The notes under the pieces were generated by a model that searched no databases, was not told the origin of the DNA, and saw nothing but the letters and a program-made list of their open reading frames with translations. The position numbers were made by a program, and so were the translations under genes. From Ecdyonurus torrentis (Eukaryota; Arthropoda; Insecta; Ephemeroptera; Heptageniidae): a stretch of DNA of 64,000 nucleotides. Below are positions 46,673 through 60,200 of this stretch, piece by piece. The stretch lies in NCBI GenBank assembly GCA_949318235.1, contig OX439137.1:6122641-6186640 (forward strand), read 5' to 3'. Each line of letters opens with the position of its first letter. Position 1 is the stretch's first letter.

Positions 46673-49600
46673 ACACCCCCCTGCTTTAAGTTTAAGCATG
46701 GGTATTACAAAAATACTGGAGCTTATTCATAAACCTTGCCCCCCCCCCCTCCCAAAAAAGGGCAATTCCATTTAAAATGCTCAAAGTGACCTTAATATAT
46801 CCCCCCCCCCCTAAAAAAAAGTTTACAGATTGATGAGGTCCGTAGCTTGGTAAAAATCTGAATGGCACAGGTTACACAAATATTTACAAGTTAACTAAGA
46901 TGTTTCAAGTCAAGGGCAACAGCCCTCTTCTTCAGTTGCTCACAGTGTCATTTATTTATTTCATTCATTGAAATATTATTGTATACTGTACCCTACTTAT
47001 AAAGGTTGTTATGTTTCCAATTTCAGGTTCAGTCGAGCCAGTGACAGAGAACATGTGGGTGTACGACACTCTGGAAACAAAGATGAAACAGAGAAGCATC
47101 ACATATGTCCCTGGTTTATATAAGATCTTTGATGAAATCTTGGTCAATGCTGCAGATAACAAGCAGAGAGATAAAAAAATGGACTGCATCAAAATCAGTA
47201 TTAATCCGTAAGTATTGATAACACATTTATTATTATTAAATATTATTCACATGACGTGTAAATTTGACGAACGTCAATGTGAGTTACAAAGCTGGAACAA
47301 TGTAAACAAATGGAGCCGTTCACATGTAATTTGCAAAAATCATGTGAACAGCTCTGTGTTTTTACATTGTTCCAGCTTTGTAATGTTCGTCGACTCACTT
47401 TAACACTTGCCAAATTTATGCGTCGCTTGAGTAATACTTTATTTGTTGTGATTTATAATTCATGATTATGTAGCATTGAGAACAACTATTGAAATCTGGA
47501 ATGTTCTCCCTCCTCAAAAAATTGCAAGATGTACCCCCATGTTATGTAGTCAAAATTGTAGTAGCAATATCCTTGCCTACAAGTATTAAAGGCGTAGAAC
47601 ACCTTGAACAAAAAAGTTGCGTAATATCCTAACAAACCTGAAAATCAACGTTGATTTGACTGGAGTCATTGATTTCTAATTTATTTTCCATTCACAAAAT
47701 GCCGCTGCCGGTCACTGACGTCACAGCTCGCCTGGTCCACGCGCAAGTAAACCGGGCGAGCTGTGACGTCAGTGACCGGCAGCGGCATTTTGTGAATGGA
47801 AAATAAATTAGAAATCAAAGACTCCGGCCAAATCAACGTTGATTTTCAGGTTTGTTAGGATATTACGCAACTTTTTTGTTCAAGGTGTTCTACGCCTTCA
47901 AGTGTATATCAGTCGAGGGTGTTTGTTAATAAACTAAAAATGACATGACAAAACAAGATTTATTGTTTAATTCCTATCCTGAAGCATTGCAGTATCTCCC
48001 CTACCCCTCCAACTTTTCAGAAACTACTGCATACTGGGCTTGCCTGTCATTAATAGGAACAGTAAAAAATAAATTAATTATTTTATTTATTAAACACCAT
48101 GGTGTACTTATACATATATATTTACATTTCACTCTATAAGTCTACATTTTTTGCATATTGACTTAATGATAGGGTCCGAGATGGACACTGAAGTAAATGG
48201 TAAAAATAAATTAATAAAAAAGTTCCTCTTGGTAAAGCGAATAATAAATTAAAAGAAAAAAAATTAAGAAAGCAGTTAGCTTACTATAGTAAAGAAGTAG
48301 TTTCTGTTCCTGAATTCATCCCATTATAAAAGAAAATCCTTTGTTATGTTGACCAGCTTTTATTTCTATTAGCAACTGAATCTATGTGTTTATTCCCCCC
48401 TTATTAAATATTGTTTTCTCATAATTGTTCCAGAGATAAGAATGAAATCAGTGTATGGAACAATGGTAAGGGTATTCCAGTTGAGATGCACAAAGAAGAA
48501 AAGATGTATGTACCAACTATGATCTTTGGTCACTTACTCACATCATCCAATTATAATGACGAAGAAGAAAAAGTGACTGGAGGTCGTAATGGCTTTGGAG
48601 CAAAGCTTTGCAACATCTTCAGCAATAAGTTCACAGTAGAAACTGCTTGCAAGGACAGCAAGAAGAAATTCAAGCAGACGTGGAATAATAACATGACGAA
48701 AGCAGGAGACGTCAAAATTGCTGATAGTTCTGATGATTATACCAGGATTACGTTCCAACCAGATCTGACCAAGTTTAAAATGACTGTGTTGGATCGTGAT
48801 ATTGTGGATCTGATGTCTCGTCGTGCTTATGATGTCGCTGCTTCTTCTGGAGGTGTTAAGGTCTACTTGAATGACAAGAGAGTTCCCGTAAGTTAATTGT
48901 TTTGATCTTTTACTTTTAGGGGGTTGATTCTGTAACTTCAAAACAAATCCCCCCCCCCCCCCCCATTTCTAATGCAAACAGCAAAAAAAAAATCGGCACC
49001 CATGTCTATTAATGAGTGTGGAAAGAGCCAGTTTGCGAGTTGTCAATTTTAAATTATTGCTAATGCCTACTTCCAGATGTATGCACTGTGTGCATAGAAC
49101 ACAAAGTCTGAAGTGGATAGCAGCAAAAATTAAGTCAACAGCTTGTTTTTTGGTTTACTTTTCTTACCAGTATAACATTGTCTCGGACATTATTTTCTTA
49201 GGCCAGCATACAAAAAAAATAATAATAATAATATAAATAAACCTCTTACACAAACAAACATGTAATTATGTTTAAAATACTGTATGATTAGAATAATGTT
49301 GCTATATTTCTGGCCTATTTATTAACTACCTCAAGGATGATGAAGTGTATGAGAGCATTATTATGTTCTAAAAAATAACCCTATTTCAGGTGAAGAATTT
49401 CAAGGACTACATTGATCTGTTTGTGAAGAGCAAGGATGATGATTCTGGTACACCTATCAAGATAAACTACGAGAAAGTGAGTGATCGTTGGGAGGTTGGA
49501 GTAGCGCTATCTGATTCAGGATACCAGCAGATTTCGTTTGTCAACAGTATTGCTACCACCAAGGTAAGTCATAATATCTTGTAAGTCCCTTCCTTTGATA

Positions 49601-52600
49601 TTGAAATAGCCTATGTAAATTGGGATATAACAAGAGTATCAGTTATTTAATGGATGTCCGTTACTGAATTTGGCGTGTGTGGGGCCTAAATAAAAAAAAA
49701 AAAAAAAAAAAAGTTCAGGCAATGATTTTATTGAGGATTATATTGCCCTAATATGATAACAATTTAAGGGGAGAAACCCATTGTGATTAGGACCAATAAT
49801 AATAAAAAAAAAAAGGGATTTAATTACCAGCAAGGACCTTACCACAGTAGAAATTCTATGGAGAGATTGAGTGTCACATGAGACCTCGACCTCTCCATAG
49901 AACTTCTATTGTGGTAAGGCCCTTGCTGGTAATTCTATCCTTTTCTTTATTATTGATCCTATGGAAAACATTGTGGCAAATGCAATAGCAGAACTTAATT
50001 ATTATTCCTTTCATTTCTTTCTCCTAATGTTCTACTTTAAACTTGTTTATAATGCTGTTACATCAGGCCCCCCTCCCCCACTCTTACAATATATTGTTAT
50101 TGATATGTTGTGATTTTTATTTGATATTAATGATGAACATGTTTGTTTGTATGTAGGGAGGACGTCATGTGGACTATGTGACAGACATGATGGTGAAGCA
50201 GCTGGCTGAGGTGATCAAGAAGAAGAACAAGGGAGGCATCAATGTCAAGCCCTTCCAGATTAAGAACCACATGTGGGTGTTTGTCAACTGTCTCGTCGTC
50301 AACCCTACCTTTGACAGTCAGACCAAGGAGAACATGACTCTGCAACCCAAGAGCTTTGGATCAAAGTGTTCCCTCTCTGACAAGTTTATCAATGCTGTAA
50401 GTACTTTAGTAAAATGAAGTATCAATTTAAATCCCGTTATTTTAAGAGGGGGTGGGGGTAGGATTTTTATTATTATTTTTTTCGCACAACTCTTATCATA
50501 TTTTGTTATTTTTTATTCTGAAATATTATAGTATGGGAGGTTCAGTATAAAGGTTAACTCTTAATTTAACAACTATAATATGTTGCTTGTAGATTTGTCA
50601 AAGATTAATTGTCTTGTTCTCGTGTTCAGGTTCTCAAGTCTGGTATCACCGAGGCAGTTCTCTCATGGGCAAAGTTCAAGGCTCAAAGTCAGCTGGAGAA
50701 AGTGGGAGGCAAGAAGAAGAACAAACTCAAAGGTAAGTCAGTGTTTGAGAATAATTTTTAATAAGAATTGCTGTTCTCAAGCAATGATAAAAGTACTTAA
50801 CTAATTTACCCCAATTTGTGGGAGTATAGTCTTATGTGAACATTTGGATACTAGGTTATAAGATTAAACTCAATGGTGGCATCAACATTATCCTCCAGCC
50901 AATATTTCTTAATTGCCATTAGTAGAGAATCAACTTTTTATGTAAGCAATAAGAAGACACTAAACTGCTCTTAATTGAGTCAAGACTATACAGAAGGGCT
51001 AAGAGATACATAGTGGAAATATTTGATGATCCCATGTCATGGTTTACTAAGTAGCTAGGGGGAGAAAGAAGAAGGGGAGGGGGTTACCTACAGTTTTTGA
51101 TGCTTTAAAGATGTGATGGAAAAACACATAGATTTGGGAAAATCCCCAAACTTTTTGAATTTTATGTTTTTCTATAAAATCTTTTAATTACCAGTCAATT
51201 TTTCCTTTATATAGCTAAATATTATACAGAATACAGTTTTTCTAAATTATAATTAACACATGTTTAGTGTTTAATTTGAATGCATTGCCTATAACCATAA
51301 ATGTTTTGCCCCACAGGTGTTGCCAAATTGGAGGATGCTAACGAGGCCGGTACACGCAATGCTCACAAATGCACATTGATCTTAACTGAGGGAGACTCAG
51401 CCAAGTCCCTGGCTGTGTCTGGACTTGGCGTGGTGGGACGTGACCACTACGGAGTCTTCCCTCTGCGTGGTAAGATGCTCAACGTACGTGAGGCAAGCCA
51501 CAAGCAGATCTTGGAGAATGCCGAGATCAACGCCATCATCAAGATCTTGGGACTGCAATACAAAAAGAAATATACAGAAGTGGATGATCTTAAGACACTG
51601 AGATATGGAAAATTGATGATCATGACTGATCAGGATCAGGTAAACTAGTTAACATTATCAAGAGAAATTTTTATGCATTATTTCTTAATTTACCATTGGA
51701 GGTAGTGTTCATGAGACCTGCTTTAAAATCACAAAGTAAATTAAAGGAAACATTGTTCTTAACATACTGTGTGATGCGTTTTTTTCAGGATGGCAGTCAC
51801 ATCAAAGGCCTGCTCATCAACTTTCTTCATCACAACTGGCCAGACCTGTTACGCCTTCCATTCCTGGAAGAGTTCATCACTCCCATCGTGAAAGCCACAA
51901 AGAAAAATGATTCCCTCTCATTCTACTCAGTGCCTGAGTTTGAGGAGTGGCGCAAGAATGCACCAAACAGCCACCAGTATCACATCAAGTACTATAAGGG
52001 TCAGTATTTTATAAGTTTTGAATCATTAAGTCCTTTTCTCACAGAGAAATAATTTCAGAATGCAATAAGTTTAAATGTGTGTAATCTGAATTAAAAACAA
52101 TTTATAAGTAAGCCTGCTTAGCTTTCAAAAAGCAGAATTGATGGGAAAAGGCTTTTAGTTTGGATATTTAGTCAAAAGAACAAATAATAAAAGCATAAGA
52201 ACTGTACAATGATCTTGATAGCACAATTTGTACAAATATTTACATGAACTTTGACCTTTCAAGGTCAATCCTCAGTTACTTTAGTGTAAACTGTGTTCTC
52301 AAAATCTTCACCTACCTACAGCTATTGTGGTAAGGTGCTTTTATTGGCTTAGCTATTCTTTCATCTGACAACACAGAGCTTGCTTTCAATTTTACATTTC
52401 ATCAGCTCTGCAATATTAATTTATGTTTTAAACGTGTATTCTGTATGTATGTTAGGTCTGGGTACCTCCACTTCCAAGGAGGCTAAGGAATACTTCGAGG
52501 ACATGCAACGTCATCGTATTAAATTCAAGCACGCTGGCAATCAAGATGATAATTGCATCATCATGGCAAGTATTTAAAAAAAAAAAAAAACATTACAATC

Positions 52601-52722
52601 CTGTCTTTGTAACACATACGTTTGAACAAGTTTTATTTGTTTTTCTATTTTTTTTTTTATTATTATTTATAATTCTCAAGGTACATAATCCAACCAAGGC
52701 ATAGCTTTTATCAATCAGTTCA

Positions 52723-52758
<36 letters not shown>

Positions 52759-55700
52759 TATTACATTATCGATGGCTCCGCGGAAAACTGAACTATCCAT
52801 AGTCTACGCGCGCCTCAAATTTGAAACATCTGCGCTCTACGCCTCTCCCAAAATCAAAGCATATGTAGTGGAGCGCTGGTAAGAGATGCTTCATATTCGG
52901 GAGAGGCGGAGAGCGCAGATATTCCAAATTTGAGGCGCGCAGAGACTATAGATGGTTCAGTCTTCCACGGAGCCATCGTTATATTACGTGTTAGTTGAGG
53001 GGAAGCATAATATGCCAATAAAAAAGGTTATAGGAATAGAAACACATAAATTGAAAGAGATGCTTAGGAAGGGAGTAGGATGAGCTTTCAGCTGTCACAT
53101 TTTAACCCAAGCAATAGAAAACATTTCAAAACCCAGATGGCTTTAGATGGCTATAGTTGATGCAAAGGGGTAATGGACCAGCCAGCCCCCCCCCCCCCCC
53201 CCCCCACCTACATAATTTGAGTCAAATGTGTAATGTGCAGTACTGTAATTTAAATGCAATGTTCTATATTTAGGTAATACTATTATTTCATTTTGCTTTT
53301 CATGTGACTAGTAAGAATGTTTCAATTTTCATGGCATACAATAACCAAGTGTAATCATTCAGAATTAAATATTGATTTTTGTATGTGCAGGCATTCAGTA
53401 AGAAGTGTGTTGACCAACGTAAAGAGTGGCTCAACAACTGGATGGGAGAGTGCAAACGTCGTCGTGAGATGGACCTGCCCGATGTGTACCTGTACGAGAA
53501 GGATACCAAGTCCATCAGCTTTTCTGACTTCGTCAACAAGGAGTTGGTGTTGTTCAGCAATGCAGATAACGAGAGATCAATCCCAAGCATGGTAGATGGT
53601 CTCAAGCCTGGACAGCGCAAGGTAACTTTAAACACCTTACCATTTTATCAAAACACTGAAGCCAGTTAAATTGGCATTGCAATTTCTCAAAGTCTTTGTC
53701 AAATGCAATAAGTTAGAAAATACGGTGCTACCTGTAATTTAATTTTTTGAAGCTAGCAAATTTGCAATTGCTGTTGCTAATGAGACTGTTTCTTGTAGGT
53801 GCTGTTCACTTGCTTCAAGCGTAACGACAAGCGAGAAATCAAAGTAGCTCAGCTGGCTGGTTCTGTGGCCGAACACTCCGCATACCATCACGGTGAAGTG
53901 TCTCTGATGACCACCATCATTGGTCTTGCTCAGAACTACGTCGGCTCAAACAACATCAACCTGTTACTGCCCAATGGTCAGTTTGGTACTAGATTGCAAG
54001 GAGGTAAAGATGCAGCCAGTCCTCGTTACATCTTCACCATGCTCAATCCTGTCACCAGAGTAAGTCTACCTTTTTGTTAAGAAATTATTCTTTAAAAATG
54101 ACAACTTTTTCCTTAATGTGAAAGGAGAATTTACACTTTCTATGCACTGTATTTATTTATTTGCTTTCTTCATAAAAGCTTCAATAATTCATGCTTTTCA
54201 AGAATACAAGTGCAAAGTGATATGGGAAACCTTAATGAAATTGTAACAATTGATATGGTAATAAATATTTAGTGTGTGTGTGTGTGTTTAAAAAAGAAAT
54301 GAGATCAGAGGAAACCAATACAGAACCTGCTAGCTATCTAGCAAGATTTTCACCAAATTCTGGAACTTATTCCAATATGTCAAGATTAGAGCTGGTTTCA
54401 TCCGTATATTTCTTTTATTTGTCAACCTAACAGCAATGGCTTATTTTCCCTAATTTTGCAATTTACAAGGCAAGAATATCATTAATCAGTGGACGGGGGA
54501 GGGGGAGATGCCAAACTCTGGCACATGCATCTATGTTGAGTAACAATTTTTTTCAATGTTTACATTTCAAGAAAATATTGATACCATGTGAATGAACTTT
54601 ATTAAAAGCATTTTATTTCATAATATTAGTAACCAAAAAATGGACATGAAATCTCTTGTTTCAAGTGAAATCCCTTAATGTGCATGAAATATCATGTTTG
54701 TTTGCAGGCTATGTTCAATGCTTATGATGAACCATTACTGATTCAACAAACAGAAGACAATCAGAAGATTGAACCCATGTGGTATTGCCCCATCATTCCA
54801 ATGGTTCTTGTCAACGGAGCAGACGGTATTGGTACAGGATGGATGACAAAAATCCCTAACTACAATCCAAGAGAAATTGTAGAGAATCTCAAAGCTATGA
54901 TTAGAGGAGAGGAACCTAGCATGATGGTAAATATATAAATAAGAACATCATATGAATATATTATACACAAAAGAACAAATATATATGTATAAAACAAAAA
55001 ATTCATAGGGCATTTCTAATTAAATTTTAAAAATCTTGTATGAGATCACTGCCAGGAACTTTTACGTGCAAGCTGATGCAAAAATTACTGACCTTTACGT
55101 CATGTCGCAATAGTTAAAAATTAATTACAAATTTTTATCAACTCAATAGTTATAAAAATCACACATCAATTGATTTAGAGCGATTCTTTAAAGGAATAGA
55201 CCGGAGAAAAACATAAGCATTTATATCACAAAACACTTGATGGGACTTACATAAGTAACATTAGTTTGTCTCAAAACACAACTGTAGCTCTGTAGCAGTG
55301 ATCACAAAAGTTCAATTTATGCAACCCGCACAACATTTTCATACTAATTTTTGCATGCTTCTGACGTCATAAACATGAATTAGCAGTTTTTTCACGCTCT
55401 CTCATGGGGCTACATTAACATTCTGGTAAAAATTGTCATCAGTCTTGAAGATCCCATTTCGTGTTTATTCATTAAAAAGCACATGTTGTTTTATGTGGTC
55501 TATGGCTTTAAGAATAGTAATAAAAACATTCGTAGTTTTAGTTTAGTTTCCTGTGTTACATTCAAGTTGATGAGATGTGTTAAAGTTATGTTTATTATAT
55601 ACAATAACTATAAATCTTTTTCTCTTGTCAGAAACCATGGTACAAGAACTTCCGAGGTACCGTAGAGAGCGTGGGAAATCAGCGCTATGTCATTCTGGGT

Positions 55701-56542
55701 GAGGTGAACATCATTGATGACACTACTATTGAAATCACAGAGTTGCCCATTGGCACATGGACTCAGAACTACAAGGAAACTGTGTTGGAAGTGATGTTGC
55801 ATGGAGGAGAAAAAACTCCGCCAACAATCCAGTAAGTGGTCAATTAAAAAAAAAAAAAAAAAAATGAAATTAGTTTATTTTTAGTGTTTTACAATGAAGA
55901 GCATTAAACTGGGCTAGAATATTTTCTCTCTTACACACATGGAAGCCATTACTGTCAGTAACAGCTCAATCTCCCAATACTCAATTGTTATAATCTGTAT
56001 TTCTGTATCAATCAACAATCACAAAGTTGATTTTGTCCTTAATTAGCACTTTAGGCTCTTCTCCTAGGATAGCATCCATAAAGTTAGCACAGTCCAAACT
56101 TATTGCTGCGACAAGAAAAGGGATAAGAAAGACCGCTGTCCTAGGCTTAAAAGGGGACATTGTACTGAATTGATAGATTTGCACATTTCTAAATTGTGAG
56201 GTCATTCAGTATTTTTAATTAACTTTGGCAAGTCGAGAAATGACATCACGGGTGGTAACTTTTTCCTATGCCCACATGCATAAGTTGCCACCCGTGACGT
56301 CATTGTTTTATTTTTAAAAATTAATTAAAAATACCCAAAGAACTATAAAAATTCACATAGGGAAATCTAGTCCTAGTCCCAATTTACTATTTAAATTAGA
56401 GAATTTTCGCGTTTTATTAATTTTCAATTCAACGTGCTCTAATCTCTACCAACTATTTTCTAAATATATATTTTTTAAACTTATTAATACTAACCGCGAT
56501 GGTTTTTTCCTAATACGCAGAAATTCACATAGGCCTATCAAT

Positions 56543-56573
<31 letters not shown>

Positions 56574-57211
56574 GTATAATCATTATTTGCTACACAAAGT
56601 TACACAAAGAGGTCAATAAAAACAGTTACAATGTGAGGTGATATTTCAGAGACTTCAAGGAGTACAACACTGACACCACAGTGAGGTTTGTCATCTCCTT
56701 GACTCCTGCACAGATGGATAAGTACGAGAGAGAGGGCTTCCACAAGGCTTTCAAACTGACCTCAACCATCACCAATACCTCCATGGTTAGTACATGACAA
56801 CTTGTTAACCCACACTAAAAAATACGTTTATTTTTATTTTCCTTCTAAAATTGCAGGCTTTATATTCTTTTCCTGTAGATATTACTATATTGCACGAGTA
56901 GAATGAAAAGCTCGTATTAGAGATTCCCGTGTTTTCGAAGTTTGAATCGCTAGAACTCAAAAATTAAATCAGAAAAAATTAAAATTATTTTTGTCCTGTG
57001 ACTTATATATCTCACAGTACATTTGATAAATTTCAAATTTTTATTGCAAACAATTCGCTCACAAATCAGTAATTAGTAAACTAAAACACCTTGTTCACTC
57101 TGTTCAAAAAAGTGAAATTAAAATTATTTTTCCCATGCAACAGTAAGCAATAAAAATTTCAAATTGATATCATAGATTCAAGAAATGTTACTTATTCTTA
57201 AAGTATAGTTG

Positions 57212-57245
<34 letters not shown>

Positions 57246-60200
57246 CAAGCAACCCCTTTGTCAAAATTTGCAAAAAACGGATCTCGCGTTGTATTAGTGC
57301 TTTGAAACTGAAAATTATATTAGGGGTTATTATTATTGATCGCCATGTGATTACATTGCTTACATTTACATGAGGTACCATATTCATGGTACTCTTTAAT
57401 TATGCAAATTTTATGAAGAAAACCTTGCACTGCAAATCTAGTGACAATATGCCTATAAAAGCTGAAATATTACGTCAAAAATCCAGTAAAAAAAGTTGTT
57501 TTAACTTTAAAGCTTCACTAAATACACAAATTAATAATAATAACTGACCCCCCCCCCCCCTTATTATATGAAATGAATAATATGGTACTGATGCTGTAAA
57601 AATAAGTTAACAAACAATAGAAGTGAATAGCAACATTCTATTTTTTTTTCCTTTTATTCTCCGTGAAATCTTATCTTTGAGTCACCTGCTAAACTGGCTG
57701 ATGCCTGTACGATGTTACTACATTTAAAGAATTTTCCGTATCGATCGTGTTGCAAATAAAATGTCTATCTCATTTTTTGTCACGAGAAGCAAAATGTGTA
57801 TCTCGTATTTTGTCACGCAAAGCAAAATGTTTATCTCAAGCGCTATCTATATAACGTTCGGGAACAAGATAAACATTTTGCTACGGGTGATAAAATACAA
57901 AATATACCTTTTGTTCGCAACAAGTTTGATATGCTCATTGCTGTGCAACTTTTCCTATGGTGTCAGTACATTGGCAAGTAAAAAAAATCATTGCTCTTTA
58001 ACATTGAATTAGAATTTGATTTTTTTTTTTTTTTTTTTTTTTAATGTTGGTATGTATACCTAATTATTAATAAATTTGAAATTTGTTTTCTACAGGTGCT
58101 GTTTGATGAACTTGGCGCTCTGTGCAAGTTTGAACATGTCAATGAGATTCTTCAACGTTTCTACGCCTTACGTGTCACCTTCTACGACAAGAGGAAGGCT
58201 TACTTGTTGGGTATGCTTCGTGCTGAGGCAAAGAAACTCTCCAATCAAGCACGGTGAGCCTGGAAATATGATTTTGTAAACTTGTTGATAATTATCATTG
58301 TATATTATTATATTATGTATAGAGAGAATAAACAGTCATGGTTAGACATGGTAAAATTAAAAGAAAAGGATGAATAAAACTAGTAACGACCTTATCATTG
58401 TGAAAATCTTGCTAGCAGATATATAATGAATACATATAGGGTGGTTTCATTCATGTTAAAGTCGACGCAATAAGTGAGCGCTAAATAACGTAGGCTAGTA
58501 TAGAAAAAGGAATCATTTTGTCAGTTTAAAAATACTTTGGAATTTATTTTTAGATCATTGATGCTGTTAACAGGTTGAATTAGTTTTTCAAGTATGGAAG
58601 AAAAATAACAACAACAAAAAAGTCTAATTTTCCAAATAAAATGACCAAAAACTACGTTTGTCCTATGCTGAGCAATGTTATTCATTGCTCAAGAAGAGCA
58701 TCGAAAATCATTCAGAATGATATCATGCACACACACCCTATTGGATATTGTTTGGCACTAGACTCCAAAAGAAACTGAGTTTGTGTGTGCGTTCATCATT
58801 CTTAGAAGCCTCAGCTGAGACTGACAAAGGCACATAGGCACACTATTTTCTCATTTGCATTTAGTGCCAAAAGCTATAGGGTGTGTATGAATGAAGTAAT
58901 TCTGAGTGCTTTTCGATGTTCTTCTTGATCAATGAATAACATTGCTCAGCATAGGACAAACGTAGTTTTTGGCTATTTTCTTTAGAAAATTAGCTATTTT
59001 TTTGTTCATTATTATTTTTCTTGCACATTTAAAGTACTAATTCAACCTGTTAACAGTTTCAATGCTCTCAAAAAAATTGCAAAGTATTTTTAAACTGGCA
59101 AAATGTGCCATTTTCCTATACCGGCCCATGTCACTTAGTACTCACTTATGACATCAACTTTAACATGAATGAAACCACCCTATACAATATGTGTTTATTA
59201 TTCCTGTACTAGCTAGAGTTTCACCCACTTCACTTTGGTAAGACACTTGCTGGTTTCCTCTATCTTCCCTTTTTTTGTTTTCTCTCTCTATGTCTCTGTA
59301 CCATTGTAAGCTAAAATGTATTTTAGTATTGCTCTAAGTAAAAAAAGATTTTATTATGTATATTTTTTGTTTGTTTTTTTAGTTTCATCATGGAGAAGTG
59401 TGATGGTGTACTGACAGTAGAAAACAAGAAACGCCGTGCAATGATTGAGGAGATGGTCCAACGTAAATATGATTCTGATCCTGTCAAGACATGGAAGATG
59501 GACCAAGTCAAGGATTACGTAAGTAACGGCTGTGAAGTCAAGTGTTGTGTTCTTACAATCACTAACCTTCACAGGTTACTTTTTTAAGTGCCTATTTTTG
59601 TGGTGAATTAATTGAAGTATTAATTATTATTTTACAGGTAGAGGAAGAGCCAGAAGAAGGAGAAGAGAAAAATGACGGAGGTCCAGACTTTGATTACTTG
59701 CTCGGCATGAAGATGTGGAGCTTAACTCTGGAACGTAAACAAGAGTTGCTCAAGCAGAGAGATACTAAACTGCAAGAGGTTAAGGACTTGGAGTGCAAGA
59801 CACCAGCCATGCTCTGGAGTTCAGATCTGGAGAACTTGCTCACTGTGGTTAGTACAGTAATCAAACTCCTTCTCCTAGTTATTTATTACTAATAAAAAAT
59901 ATTATAGAAACATAATTAAAAAAGGGTGTTTGGGAAGAGAGTAAGATGTGATGTACTTCAACTGAAGCAACGGCTAGAAATAAAATCAGGGATATTTGTG
60001 AGCACAATTTCCTGGCTAAACTAATAAGGGGTGATTTGAGGAAACTAAAATGAAGAAAAGTAATGATTATTGGACAAGTATTGGAGCACATATTTAGAAA
60101 GAGTATAAATAGTAGATTCCTGATTTTCTGTTTACCTGCACAAATGACCACAAAAATATGGTATAGGATTAAATTATGTATGGAGTTTTAAAATGAAATA

